Source: Pedobacter sp. WC2423
GTDB taxonomy: Bacteria; Bacteroidota; Bacteroidia; Sphingobacteriales; Sphingobacteriaceae
Assembly: GCF_040822065.1 (NCBI RefSeq)
Contig: NZ_CP162005.1
Span: 2,976,001 to 3,040,000 of the forward strand
Length of the DNA: 64,000 nt
Direction of reading: 5' to 3'
The notes under the pieces were generated by a model. That model saw only the letters and a program-made list of their open reading frames with translations, had not been told where the DNA came from and searched no databases. Positions 9,003 through 17,266 of the stretch are shown here, in pieces; the stretch's first letter is position 1, and each line of letters opens with the position of its first letter. The position numbers were made by a program, and so were the translations under genes.

Positions 9003-9704
9003 ATGAATATTGTATTAACAGGAGCAAGCAGCGGAATAGGTTTTGAAGCTGCCTTGGAATTTACATTACAAACTCAAAATAAGGTAGTCTGCATTGCCAG
9101 ATCTGCTGATAAATTGAGAAAATTATTAGAAATCGCAAAAGGTATCAATCCGGATTGCACATTATTGCCGGTTGAATTTGATATTGTCAATGATGATTAT
9201 GCAGCCTTAGTCCCATTTTTAAAAGAACGACTGGGTACAGTAGATATTCTGATCAACAATGCGGGTGCATTGATTAACAAACCATTCTTGGCACTTTCGG
9301 CAGAAGATTTAAATGAGATGTTTCACAGCAATGTGACGGGTCATTTTAATATGATTCAGAATCTGCTGCCATTGATGCATAATGGAAGTCATATTGTAAA
9401 TATAGGAAGTATGGGCGGTTTTCAGGGGAGTGTTAAATTTCCGGGACTTGCAGCCTATTCATCAAGTAAAGGTGCATTACATACCTTAACAGAGTGTTTG
9501 GCTTTTGAATTGGCTGATACAGGTATTAAGGTGAATTGCCTGGCGCTGGGATCGGCACAAACGGAAATGCTGGAACAGGCTTTTCCGGGTTATCAGTCTC
9601 CTGTAATGGCTTTTGAAATGGGTAAATATGTAGCTGACTTTGCAAAAACCGGTCATAAGTTTTTTAACGGGAAGATCATTCCTGTTGCCGTTACTACTCC
9701 TTAA
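9003..9704 (+). CDS. SDR family NAD(P)-dependent oxidoreductase, coupled to phhA
   Basis: A 233-residue short-chain dehydrogenase. The cofactor motif is TGASSGIG (6-13), then NNAG (85-88), the active-site Ser136, and Tyr152-x3-Lys156. The start is separated from the phhA stop by 2 bp, so the two are certainly co-transcribed. Phenylalanine hydroxylase needs its oxidised pterin reduced again, and known dihydropteridine reductases belong to the SDR family. A pterin-recycling role is a plausible inference, but the sequence alone does not distinguish it from other SDRs. Confidence 0.85.
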   Translation: MNIVLTGASSGIGFEAALEFTLQTQNKVVCIARSADKLRKLLEIAKGINPDCTLLPVEFDIVNDDYAALVPFLKERLGTVDILINNAGALINKPFLALSAEDLNEMFHSNVTGHFNMIQNLLPLMHNGSHIVNIGSMGGFQGSVKFPGLAAYSSSKGALHTLTECLAFELADTGIKVNCLALGSAQTEMLEQAFPGYQSPVMAFEMGKYVADFAKTGHKFFNGKIIPVAVTTP

Positions 9705-9776
9705 TTTCACAAAGCAATAAAAAAAGACCCCTTGGCTTCCATGCCAAGGGGTCTTTTTTTTATTGCTTTGTGAAAT
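9704..9776. terminator. Long palindromic terminator after phhA-SDR
   Basis: An inverted repeat of about 33 bp per arm around a TTCCAT loop, with only a 7A/8T length difference breaking perfection. The core CCCCTTGGC / GCCAAGGGG is flanked by A-run and T-run and then by further pairing (TTTCACAAAGCAAT / ATTGCTTTGTGAAA). It starts at the SDR stop codon. Confidence 0.85.
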
Positions 9777-9801
9777 ATTTTGATAACTTAGCGGACGATA
9801 T

Positions 9802-10305
9802 ATGAAGAAAAGCCTGTTATTATTCTGCTTCGTAGTTCTTTTTGCCGCTTCCGGCAAGTCGCAGACTGTTCCTGTTAAGTATCAGGAATTACTCAAAAAA
9901 ATGGTTGCTAATAAAACCTCTGATCAATTGATAGGTTTTGCAAAAACACTCATCGGAATACCTTACAGATATGCATCGAGTAATCCGGCTATCGGATTTG
10001 ACTGCTCAGGTTTTGTCAGTTATGTATTTCATAATTTCGGTGTCAATGTTCCGCGTTCATCTACAGAATTCAACCAGGCAGGAACTCCTGTTAAGCTGGA
10101 AAACGCAAAGGTTGGTGATGTCCTTATTTTCACCGGAACCAATCCAAGAAAACGTGTGGTAGGCCACGTTGGCATTATCGCAGATATTGAAGGAGATACG
10201 ATTAAGTTTATCCACTCTACTTCTGGTAAAGCACACGGTGTAACCGTTACCACACTTAATCCTTATTACAAAAGCCGTCTGATGAAAGCAGTTAGTATTC
10301 TTTAA
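9802..10305 (+). CDS. NlpC/P60 family cell wall hydrolase
   Basis: A 167-residue exported peptidase that probably cuts peptide bonds in peptidoglycan stems. The signal peptide is about 1-20 (MKKSLLLFCFVVLFAASGKS). The C40 catalytic set is visible: Cys68 in FDCSGFV, His122 in GHVGI and His138 in FIHST. It is short with no SH3 or LysM domain. A weak promoter (TAACTTAG at 9784-9791) lies between the upstream palindrome and the ATG. It is convergent with the flavin reductase-like gene with only 3 bp between the stops. Confidence 0.88.
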   Translation: MKKSLLLFCFVVLFAASGKSQTVPVKYQELLKKMVANKTSDQLIGFAKTLIGIPYRYASSNPAIGFDCSGFVSYVFHNFGVNVPRSSTEFNQAGTPVKLENAKVGDVLIFTGTNPRKRVVGHVGIIADIEGDTIKFIHSTSGKAHGVTVTTLNPYYKSRLMKAVSIL

Positions 10306-10308
10306 TAC

Positions 10309-11202
10309 TTAGCTTTCCAGCAAAACTACTTTCAAAGCGTCAGGCACTTCGCCCCTGCTTAACATTTCTTTAGCCAGCTCATGCAATTCACGCTGACGGT
10401 TTACAGCATCGCCTATTGTTGCATCCAATACTTCTTTTACAGCAGGATGATTTCTAATCAGATCGATTTCTTCTGCTGAAGGAACCTGCTCTATATTACC
10501 AAGCATTCCAAGATCATTACCACTCAATACATAAGAATTTCTCACACCCTGAGGCAAAGCATCAATACCAATACCCAGTGTAGTTAGTGGTTTTGCAACT
10601 TTAAACAAGTTGTCTGCCGTTACCCGGCAATACCAGTCACCACCCAAACGCGCTACTAAATCTATCTTGGCCTGGTCAATTTTACCTTCCTCATCTAAAA
10701 TTTCTTCTTTGATGTGAATCAGCTTTATTTCAGCGAGGATCAGGTTTCCAGCGCCAGGGTTATCCCCAAGATGAATCACCTCGGTTACGATACATTCCAT
10801 TTGAACAGGGGCTTCAGCAACACGTGGTGGCTTAACCAGTTGTGAAGGAAGCATAGTAAAACCAGCCTTTTCAAATTCATTAATACCTTTTGCATATTCA
10901 GTACTCGCCAAACTAGTTTGCTGAACCATCGGGTAATTCACGATATTAATTACACACTCTTTAACTTCCAGGATATTTTCAAGCGTATGTTTTGTGGTAT
11001 TGTCACGTACCCTTCTCGCTGGTGAAAAAATGCAAAGCGGCGGATTAGTACTGAACATATTGAAGAAACTGAAAGGGCTTAAATTAATATTTCCCTCCTT
11101 ATCAATGGTGGTAGCGAAGCATATTGGCCTTGGCGCAACTGCATATTGCAAATAGTTTTGCAGTTGCGCCGGACTCAAATCTGAAGTTTTAACTGTCAGC
11201 AT
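10309..11202 (-). CDS. Flavin reductase-like (DIM6/NTAB type) FMN-binding protein
   Basis: A 297-residue protein. Residues about 15-190 form a flavin reductase-like split-barrel domain: APRPICFATT, NLSPFSFFNMFSTNPPLCIF and VRDNTTKHTLENI are typical FMN-binding parts. The C-terminal 100 residues are an extension. Its stop and the previous start are adjacent to the FAH-family hydrolase at 11202, so the two form an operon facing away from the homogentisate genes. A reductase role in aromatic catabolism is inferred from position; the substrate is unknown. Confidence 0.8.
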   Translation of the reverse strand: MLTVKTSDLSPAQLQNYLQYAVAPRPICFATTIDKEGNINLSPFSFFNMFSTNPPLCIFSPARRVRDNTTKHTLENILEVKECVINIVNYPMVQQTSLASTEYAKGINEFEKAGFTMLPSQLVKPPRVAEAPVQMECIVTEVIHLGDNPGAGNLILAEIKLIHIKEEILDEEGKIDQAKIDLVARLGGDWYCRVTADNLFKVAKPLTTLGIGIDALPQGVRNSYVLSGNDLGMLGNIEQVPSAEEIDLIRNHPAVKEVLDATIGDAVNRQRELHELAKEMLSRGEVPDALKVVLLES

Positions 11203-12197
11203 TATTTTTTAAGGGCTAGAATGGAAAAATCAGTATCCACTTTGCGGATCGTATTGCTTAAACGGCCAAGACCGGTAATTTCCATCTCTACTACATCACC
11301 ATCCTGTAACCATTGTGGTTTAAAGTTTGGATCGTTTAACAAACCCGTACCATTCAATTCCAGGAAGCAACCTGTACCTACCGTACCTGAACCGATTACA
11401 TCACCTGGCAAAATATCCACACCATAAGCACAGCGCTCAATAATCTCAGCAAATGTCCAGTCCATATCAGCAGTATTTCCAGCAGAAACCTGGATTCCAT
11501 TTACTGTACAAGTCATTTCCAGCTTATAACTGTTTCCAGTATGACCTGTTTTAGGGGCAGTTTTATAGGGTTCCAGTTCATCCGGCGTCACTAACCACGG
11601 GCCAATTACTGTAGAAAAGTCTTTTCCTTTTGCAGGGCCTAAGTTTAACAGCATTTCTTCCATCTGCAACGTTCTGGCACTCATGTCATTCATAATCATA
11701 TAACCTGCGATATAAGCATCAGCTTCAGCAGCTTTAATATTTCTTCCTTTTTTACCGATAACGACTGCTACTTCCAGTTCAAAATCCAGTTTCTGGAAAT
11801 GATCAGGCATACATTCGATTTCTCCAGGTCCCTGGATCGCATTATGATTGGTAAAATAGAATATAGGATATTGATCAAATTCAGCAATCATGTCTACTTT
11901 GCGATTTCTGCGTGCGGCAGCAACGTGCTGACGGAAAGCATAACCATCTCTGCAAGAGCTTGGATGCGGAACTGGCGCTACAACTTCATAAAAAGCTTCT
12001 TCTTTAGGTTCAATTTCACCCGATTTAATTTTAGCATCAATCGCTAATGCCCTTTCCATCAGTACTTCGGAATCTTTTAAAAACTCGTTCATATCATTTG
12101 GAATCTGCTTATCGCATGAATTCAGGTTATAGATATGTCCGCTGATGAAAACACCAAGGTGTTCTCTGTCTTCTGTTTTGTAGGATACTAATTTCAT
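11202..12197 (-). CDS. Fumarylacetoacetate hydrolase (FAH) family protein
   Basis: A 331-residue FAH-superfamily enzyme. Metal site residues are visible in the core: LDFELEVAVVIGKKGRNI and MIMNDMSART, then KGKDFSTVIGPWLVT. In this setting, with homogentisate dioxygenase and HPPD on the opposite strand, cleavage of fumarylacetoacetate to fumarate and acetoacetate is the likely reaction. The last base of this gene overlaps the start of the flavin reductase gene. No maleylacetoacetate isomerase is in the window. Related acylpyruvases cannot be excluded by sequence alone. Confidence 0.85.
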   Translation of the reverse strand: MKLVSYKTEDREHLGVFISGHIYNLNSCDKQIPNDMNEFLKDSEVLMERALAIDAKIKSGEIEPKEEAFYEVVAPVPHPSSCRDGYAFRQHVAAARRNRKVDMIAEFDQYPIFYFTNHNAIQGPGEIECMPDHFQKLDFELEVAVVIGKKGRNIKAAEADAYIAGYMIMNDMSARTLQMEEMLLNLGPAKGKDFSTVIGPWLVTPDELEPYKTAPKTGHTGNSYKLEMTCTVNGIQVSAGNTADMDWTFAEIIERCAYGVDILPGDVIGSGTVGTGCFLELNGTGLLNDPNFKPQWLQDGDVVEMEITGLGRLSNTIRKVDTDFSILALKK

Positions 12198-12236
12198 ATA
12201 GTTTTATGTTTGGTAGCACAATGTATAGTACAGCTT

Positions 12237-12269
12237 CAAAGCTAGAGAATTTAGCCCACAATGAACAAA
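12237..12269 (-). promoter_or_regulatory. Promoter of the FAH-flavin reductase operon
   Basis: On the minus strand TTTG (12269-12266), 21-bp spacer, TAGCTTTG (12244-12237), an exact TAnnTTTG match. The -7 element ends 39 bp before the ATG at 12197. One of the best promoters in the window. Confidence 0.7.
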
Positions 12270-12308
12270 AGCCTGTGAAATAAATGACAATAGATTATAT
12301 GGCATAAA

Positions 12309-12340
12309 TTTGATAGCTAACAATATAATTCTTAATTTAG
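12309..12340 (+). promoter_or_regulatory. Promoter of the hmgA-hppD operon
   Basis: TTTG at 12309-12312, 20-bp spacer, TAATTTAG at 12333-12340 (seven of eight). It implies a transcript start near 12346 and a leader of about 195 nt before hmgA. Confidence 0.6.
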
Positions 12341-12351
12341 CCTTCGCAACA

Positions 12352-12459
12352 ATGACAAAGCGCAAACTAAAATATCAGGATCGTATTGCCAGCCAGGTAC
12401 TGGCCGGGTTCAGGTATGCTATGCTCTCTAAGCTCATTTTTGCACAATATTCCATTTAA
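12352..12459 (+). CDS. Possible 35-residue leader ORF upstream of hmgA
   Basis: An ATG lies about 11 bp after the hmgA promoter -7 element and opens a 35-codon frame with three Tyr and two Phe (it starts MTKRKLKYQDRIASQ). It ends 83 bp before hmgA. I recognise no family. A short hairpin (AAACGT-TCTC-ACGTTT plus T's, 12486-12504) lies between it and hmgA, so it could be a regulatory leader peptide. It could equally be a chance frame in an untranslated leader. Confidence 0.3.
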   Translation: MTKRKLKYQDRIASQVLAGFRYAMLSKLIFAQYSI

Positions 12460-12542
12460 GCTTTTTTCTAAAGCAACCGCATATTAAACGTTCTCACGTT
12501 TTTTATTGATCCTACATTTCAACCATTTTATAACCTATAGAT

Positions 12543-13709
12543 ATGCCTATTTATCATACCTTAGGAACCATTCCACCTAAAAGACACACTGTTTTCAGAA
12601 AACCAGACGGTGAACTTTATGCAGAGGAACTGGTATCCACTGAAGGATTTTCGAGCTTATATTCGCTTGTCTATCACTGTCATCCGCCAACGATCGTTAA
12701 GTCGCTCGGAGAACCTTATTCTGTAGAACCTAAAATTGCCAGGGAGAAACATCTGAAACACACTTCTCTGATCGGTTTTAACGTAGCTCCGGAAGACGAT
12801 TATCTGAAAAGCAGAAAACCAGTACTGGTTAACAGCGACCTGCACATTTCTCTCGCTGCGCCAAGGAAATCCATGACTGATTATTTCTATAAAAACAGTC
12901 AGGCCGATGAGGTTATTTTCATCCACCAGGGAACAGGGACCTTAAAAACAGGCTTTGGAAAGATTCGTTTTGCTTATGGGGATTACCTGGTTGTTCCACG
13001 CGGTACAATCTACCAGCTGGAATTTGATGACGAAAAGAACCGTTTGTTCATCGTGGAAAGCTTCAGCCCGATAAGGTCTCCAAAACGTTACAGAAATGAA
13101 TATGGTCAGCTGATGGAACATTCTCCTTATTGTGAGCGTGATATCAGAAGACCAGCAGATTTGGAAACGATTGATGAATTTGGTGACTTTAAAGTGCTGA
13201 TTAAAAAACAAGGACTAATGTACCCTTATACTTATGGGACACATCCTTTTGATTTTGTAGGCTGGGATGGCTTCCATTACCCATGGGCTTTCTCAATTCA
13301 TGATTTCGAGCCAATTACAGGCCGTCTTCATCAGCCGCCACCTGTGCATCAGACATTTGAAGGTCACAATTTCGTCATCTGTTCTTTTGTACCGCGCAAA
13401 TTTGATTACCATCCTTTATCTATTCCTGCCCCTTATAACCACAGTAATGTAGACAGTGATGAGGTGTTATATTATGTAGATGGTGACTTTATGAGCAGAA
13501 AAAGTGTAGTTAAAGGACAGATCACACTCCATCCGGGAGGCATTCCTCACGGGCCGCACCCCGGTACAGTGGAAAAATCAATTGGTAAAGAAAGTACAGA
13601 AGAACTTGCCGTGATGATTGATCCTTTCCGCCCTTTAATGCTTACAGAAGATGCATTAGCGATTGAAGATCCAGACTATCATAAGAGCTGGCAAATCAAT
13701 GTAGAATAA
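12543..13709 (+). CDS. hmgA: Homogentisate 1,2-dioxygenase
   Basis: Opens the ring of homogentisate to maleylacetoacetate using Fe(II) and O2. The 388-residue protein has the characteristic GWDGFHYPWAFSIHDFEP and HQPPPVHQTFEG stretches. Probable iron ligands are His300, the acidic cluster Asp306/Glu307, and His336 in IPHGPHPG. It is shorter than animal HGD (about 445 residues) but fits the short bacterial type. It is followed after 58 bp by HPPD on the same strand, so the two steps from 4-hydroxyphenylpyruvate to maleylacetoacetate are co-transcribed in reverse pathway order. Confidence 0.92.
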   Translation: MPIYHTLGTIPPKRHTVFRKPDGELYAEELVSTEGFSSLYSLVYHCHPPTIVKSLGEPYSVEPKIAREKHLKHTSLIGFNVAPEDDYLKSRKPVLVNSDLHISLAAPRKSMTDYFYKNSQADEVIFIHQGTGTLKTGFGKIRFAYGDYLVVPRGTIYQLEFDDEKNRLFIVESFSPIRSPKRYRNEYGQLMEHSPYCERDIRRPADLETIDEFGDFKVLIKKQGLMYPYTYGTHPFDFVGWDGFHYPWAFSIHDFEPITGRLHQPPPVHQTFEGHNFVICSFVPRKFDYHPLSIPAPYNHSNVDSDEVLYYVDGDFMSRKSVVKGQITLHPGGIPHGPHPGTVEKSIGKESTEELAVMIDPFRPLMLTEDALAIEDPDYHKSWQINVE

Positions 13710-13767
13710 TCAAAAACTAACTTATTATACCTGAACATTTTTTTTAATTCAATAAAAAGACAAAGAC

Positions 13768-14895
13768 ATGCAAACACTAGTTGTAGAAAAAGACACAGAA
13801 GTGCGTGATTTCCTGCCGCTTAATGGCACAGACCATCTGGAGCTTTATGTAGGTAATGCAAAACAATCTGCACACTTTTACAAAACAGCCTTTGGGTTCG
13901 AAACTGTAGCGTATGCAGGCCCGGAAACCGGCCTGAGAGATAGAGCTTCCTATGTATTACAACAAGGAAAAATAAGATTGGTACTGACTACGCCAATGGG
14001 TTCTGAAGGCGTAATTGCAGAACACATTAAAACACATGGTGACGGGGTAAAGATCCTTGCATTATGGGTAGATGACGCTTATAAGTCGTACGAAGAGACC
14101 ATTAAACGCGGTGCAGTTTCTTACCAGGAACCACAAACTTTAACAGATGAATTTGGTGAGGTCCGTACTGCAGGTATTTATACTTATGGTGAAACTGTCC
14201 ATTTATTTGTAGAACGCAAAAACTATAAAGGTGCATTTATGCCTGGTTATGTTGCTGTAGAAGGTGGTTATCAACCAGGAAGCACAGGTCTTTTATACAT
14301 TGACCACTGTGTTGGAAATGTAGGCTGGAACAGAATGAATGAGGCTGTGAAATGGTATGAAGATGTAATGGGCTTCAGAAATATCCTTTCATTTGATGAT
14401 AAACAGATCAACACAGAATACTCTGCTTTAATGAGTAAAGTGATGAGCAACAAAAATGGCTATGTAAAATTCCCGATCAATGAGCCTGCTGAAGGGAAAA
14501 AGAAATCACAGATTGAGGAGTACCTGGAGTTTTATAATGGTGAAGGCGTACAGCATATTGCCGTAGCTACCCATGATGTTATTCAAACTGTAAGAGAGAT
14601 GAAAGCACGTGGAGTAGAGTTTTTGAGTCCACCGCCAAAGGCTTATTATGACACTTTACTGGAACGCGTTGGTAAAATCGATGAAGATATTGCGCCTTTA
14701 CAAGAATTAGGAATCCTGGTTGATCATGATGAAGAGGGTTATTTACTTCAGATTTTTACTAAACCTGTTCAGGATCGCCCGACTTTATTTTTTGAAATTA
14801 TTCAGAGAAAAGGTGCTCAATCTTTTGGTGCAGGAAATTTTAAGGCCTTGTTTGAATCCCTGGAACGTGAGCAGGAACTGAGAGGTAACCTTTAA
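13768..14895 (+). CDS. hppD: 4-hydroxyphenylpyruvate dioxygenase
   Basis: Converts 4-hydroxyphenylpyruvate to homogentisate. The 375-residue protein has two vicinal-oxygen-chelate halves. The three iron ligands are His180 (YIDHCVG), His263 (VQHIAVAT) and Glu343 (LFFEIIQRKG). The C-terminal GAGNFKALFESLEREQ is the usual gating helix. It sits directly behind hmgA and ends in a long structured terminator. The tyrosine transaminase that would supply its substrate is not in the window. Confidence 0.95.
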   Translation: MQTLVVEKDTEVRDFLPLNGTDHLELYVGNAKQSAHFYKTAFGFETVAYAGPETGLRDRASYVLQQGKIRLVLTTPMGSEGVIAEHIKTHGDGVKILALWVDDAYKSYEETIKRGAVSYQEPQTLTDEFGEVRTAGIYTYGETVHLFVERKNYKGAFMPGYVAVEGGYQPGSTGLLYIDHCVGNVGWNRMNEAVKWYEDVMGFRNILSFDDKQINTEYSALMSKVMSNKNGYVKFPINEPAEGKKKSQIEEYLEFYNGEGVQHIAVATHDVIQTVREMKARGVEFLSPPPKAYYDTLLERVGKIDEDIAPLQELGILVDHDEEGYLLQIFTKPVQDRPTLFFEIIQRKGAQSFGAGNFKALFESLEREQELRGNL

Positions 14896-14903
14896 AATAG
14901 TAT

Positions 14904-14990
14904 AAAACCATTGTTGTTTATTGGCCGAGTTACGCTGTCTGAGGGGGTAGCGAACGTTAAGCCATATGATATAACAATGGTTTTTTATAA
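14904..14990 (+). terminator. Large structured terminator of hmgA-hppD
   Basis: Basal 12-bp perfect stem AAAACCATTGTT (14904-14915) with AACAATGGTTTT (14973-14984), followed by T's. The 57-nt apical part is itself pairable (GGC/GCC, CGCT/AGCG around a G-rich loop), so this is much larger than a simple terminator. Confidence 0.6.
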
Positions 14991-15331
14991 AAAAATGAAA
15001 ATTTGCATAGGGGTATTACCCCTTCGGCACGTTTGATCAGTCAATACTTTAACCCTATAATCAGATTTATAGGGTTAATTTCCAAACTTATTCAGCTTAA
15101 ATAGGTTATTTATAACCTGTAAGCTTATTACCCATATGGTCTTACCACTATATGGTTTGTTGTTTAGTTAATTATGTGGTGTGTTTAGCTAAATTGTTTA
15201 CAAAAACCAGGTATAACTCGTGGGGTGTCCTTTTAGGTCTCCCGCGGGATTTCCCTGGTAAAGTTGATTTTTTCTACCTCTCCATTCGGAAAATTTAACT
15301 ACTTTCGGACTTCACCGGCAATCAGAGAGGC
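14991..15331. other. Gene-free stretch with a series of stem-loops
   Basis: No plausible ORF, tRNA or known RNA was recognised. Stem-loops seen: AGGGGT/ACCCCT at 15009-15023; a 12-bp perfect stem at 15049-15060 with 15067-15078; AGGTTAT/ATAACCT at 15103-15118 with an outer AGCTT/AAGCT; CCATAT/ATATGG near 15132-15155; and a 54-nt hairpin at 15206-15259 followed by six T's. A possible YihY promoter (TACTTTCG, 15300-15307) lies after the last hairpin. Confidence 0.5.
15206..15273 (+). terminator. Terminator-like hairpin upstream of yihY
   Basis: ACCAGG (15206-15211) pairs with CCTGGT (15254-15259). Inside, CGTGGG (15219-15224) pairs with CCCGCG (15241-15246) and CC with GG around a TTTTA loop. 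A T-run (15268-15273) follows. It lies 59 bp before the YihY start, so it may end an upstream RNA or act as an attenuator. Confidence 0.4.
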
Positions 15332-16252
15332 ATGTTTAATATCACTATCCAGAGAATTCATATTTTTACAGTGCATTTCCGGAGAGCATTTAAACTCTTT
15401 CAAAAGAATGATCCGTTAAGACTGGCCGGCGCAACAGCCTTTTTCGCAAATTTCGCCTTACCGCCCATATTATTGATCCTGATCAGGTTATTTGGTTTTT
15501 TCATAGACCGCAAGACCATGGCAAACCGGATCTTTGAACGTCTGGGAACCATACTTGATGACAGCAGTACCCAACAAATCAGACAAACATTAAGAAATAT
15601 AAGGGGAATGGATCATCAATGGTATGCTACATTACTGAGTTTTGTATTCTTTCTTTTTGTAGCGACCACACTTTTTGCAGTCATTAAGAATTCCATGGAT
15701 CAGATCTGGTCTATTGGCATGAAAGAACATACGAGTTTTATGTTTAAGCTAAAAATAAGAGCAAGATCTATGGTTATTATCCTGCTGGCAGGCTTATTAT
15801 TCTTTATAGGCTTACTAACAGATAGTGTACAGGCTTTTATAGGTGTTTATATCAATACTGCCTCTCCTACTTTTGGAAGGGTATTTCTAATGCTCTTAAA
15901 CCAATTGCTGTTTGTTGCGATTGTAACAACGTGGTTCAGTGTTTTATTTCGCTTTCTGACCAGCGGCAGGCCTACATGGAAATCTTCGATCAGAGGTGGC
16001 ATTCTGACTGGAATCCTTTTCACACTTGGGAAATATATTCTACGTATCGCATTACCAATGAGCAACATAGGCAATATATACGGAGCATCTGGTTCCATTG
16101 TGCTGATTATGCTTTTTGTATTTTATTCTTCCTTTATCTTTTATTTCGGAGCTTGTTTTGTGAAAGTGCTGAGTGATGCCAAAGAAACTCCTATACGCCC
16201 CATTAAAGGAGCATTTAATTATGAAATCAAAGAAATTCTAAAGCCATCTTAA
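15332..16252 (+). CDS. YihY/BrkB family inner membrane protein
   Basis: A 306-residue integral membrane protein of the UPF0761/YihY family. The early stretch RLAGATAFFANFALPPILLIL and the later GGILTGILFTLGKYIL and YGASGSIVLIMLFVFYSSFIFYFGA regions are typical; six helices are expected. The family was once called RNase BN but is not a nuclease, and its function is not settled. The stop overlaps by 4 bp with the stop of the convergent 92-residue gene (shared TTAA). The start ATG follows a purine-rich AGAGAGGC. Confidence 0.85.
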   Translation: MFNITIQRIHIFTVHFRRAFKLFQKNDPLRLAGATAFFANFALPPILLILIRLFGFFIDRKTMANRIFERLGTILDDSSTQQIRQTLRNIRGMDHQWYATLLSFVFFLFVATTLFAVIKNSMDQIWSIGMKEHTSFMFKLKIRARSMVIILLAGLLFFIGLLTDSVQAFIGVYINTASPTFGRVFLMLLNQLLFVAIVTTWFSVLFRFLTSGRPTWKSSIRGGILTGILFTLGKYILRIALPMSNIGNIYGASGSIVLIMLFVFYSSFIFYFGACFVKVLSDAKETPIRPIKGAFNYEIKEILKPS

Positions 16253-16527
16253 CTCAGCTCCTGCAAAGCAGTCCGCTCAAATCCCTGCATTTCAAATACA
16301 GCTAATTTATTCAGGAGATTATAATGAAGGGTACCAAAAAAATTAATAATTCCGTCTTTATTTTTGCCTTCGATACAAATGCTCTCTTTAGAGATCTCAG
16401 GATGTTGCAAAAACTGTACAGCAATTACTTCTTCGTCCTTTATTTTAATATCGGCGATATCAATAGCATACTCTTTCATCAGCAATAAAAAGCTTGTTCC
16501 GTTTAATAATAACTCTTTGATACTCAT
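16249..16527 (-). CDS. Hypothetical protein, 92 residues
   Basis: A small acidic-to-neutral soluble protein with alternating beta-like segments (IADIKIKDEEVIAVQFLQH, then ESICIEGK, GIINFFGTLHYNLLNKL). No signal peptide or membrane segment. I do not recognise a family. It stands alone, convergent with YihY, and the codon use looks native. It has a plausible start 140 bp from the next minus-strand gene's stop. Confidence 0.55.
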   Translation of the reverse strand: MSIKELLLNGTSFLLLMKEYAIDIADIKIKDEEVIAVQFLQHPEISKESICIEGKNKDGIINFFGTLHYNLLNKLAVFEMQGFERTALQELS

Positions 16528-16575
16528 AGCTTAAGATTTAAGGTCAGGGAAGATTATTCCAGCAAATTTAACGCC

Positions 16576-16613
16576 AAAAAAAGGAGTAAACGTGATCCGT
16601 TTACTCCTTTTTT
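16576..16613 (-). terminator. Terminator of the 213/199-residue beta-barrel gene
   Basis: Near-perfect stem of about 16 bp (AAAAAAGGAGTAAACG with CGTTTACTCCTTTTTT) around TGATC, about 54 bp after the beta-barrel stop. On the minus strand it ends in a T-run. Confidence 0.85.
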
Positions 16614-16666
16614 GCATAGCAGCGCTTTAAAGTTCTGCTAATCGTTTTACTATAGAAATTCTTTGC

Positions 16667-17266
16667 TTAAAAAAGTTTAAGTGCCAATCCTAAAGTAAAT
16701 AAGTTTAATCTCTGGCCATCATAGTTTTGTTTTCCTAATTTGGTAATACCAGCTTCATATCGAAGGTCTACACCTATTTTACCGATGTCTAAACCAGCAC
16801 CAAACTGCCATGCAACAGCTTGTTTTTTGAAGTCACCACTAAAGATATTACTTGTAGCAGCACCAAAAGATTGTTTATCATCCAAAATAAATGAAACTAC
16901 AGGACCTGTATTTAAACGCACTCCAACACCAACAGCACCGATTTTAGTACCAATCAATAAAGGTACATCAAGACTTGTAAATTTAACTTTGTTTTCCTGA
17001 CCAGCACTTCCAGCTTCATTGCTCGTCATTGTCGTGTTTTTGCCTGACAAATAAAGCTCTGGTTGAAAATGTATCCCTGCTGCCCCGATTCTTGCCCACA
17101 CACCTGCATAATAACCTGCTGAGTTATCGCTGCTGAATGTATTATGGCTACTTAATTTAGAAAGATTGGCTCCTCCTTTAACACCAAATTGAAAAGATGG
17201 CAGTATCTGGCCAAAAGCTACTGCGCTAAAGCAGATAAACAATGAGAATAGAACAATTTTTTTCAT
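16667..17266 (-). CDS. Outer membrane beta-barrel (PorT-like) protein
   Basis: The frame is open to 17308, but the ATG at 17266 begins a clean signal peptide (MKKIVLFSLFICFSAVAFGQ), giving 199 residues. The mature part has PSFQFGVKGGANLSKL, then strands with GGxWARIGAAGIHFQPELYLSGK and a final LRYEAGITKLGK, typical of the outer membrane beta-barrel family found widely in Bacteroidota. Its role is unknown. It diverges from the histidine kinase at 17439 with about 170 bp between the starts. Confidence 0.78.
   Translation of the reverse strand: MKKIVLFSLFICFSAVAFGQILPSFQFGVKGGANLSKLSSHNTFSSDNSAGYYAGVWARIGAAGIHFQPELYLSGKNTTMTSNEAGSAGQENKVKFTSLDVPLLIGTKIGAVGVGVRLNTGPVVSFILDDKQSFGAATSNIFSGDFKKQAVAWQFGAGLDIGKIGVDLRYEAGITKLGKQNYDGQRLNLFTLGLALKLF

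Noticed and set aside
10309..14895. A complete novel aromatic catabolic island from horizontal transfer
   Set aside because: Base composition and codon use look like the neighbours, there are no mobile element signs, and the genes form the known homogentisate route.
15190..15275. A tRNA, 6S RNA or RNase P RNA in the yihY upstream tract
   Set aside because: Hairpins are present but no cloverleaf, T-loop, CCA or conserved RNase P/6S/tmRNA sequence was found; left as an unassigned structured tract.
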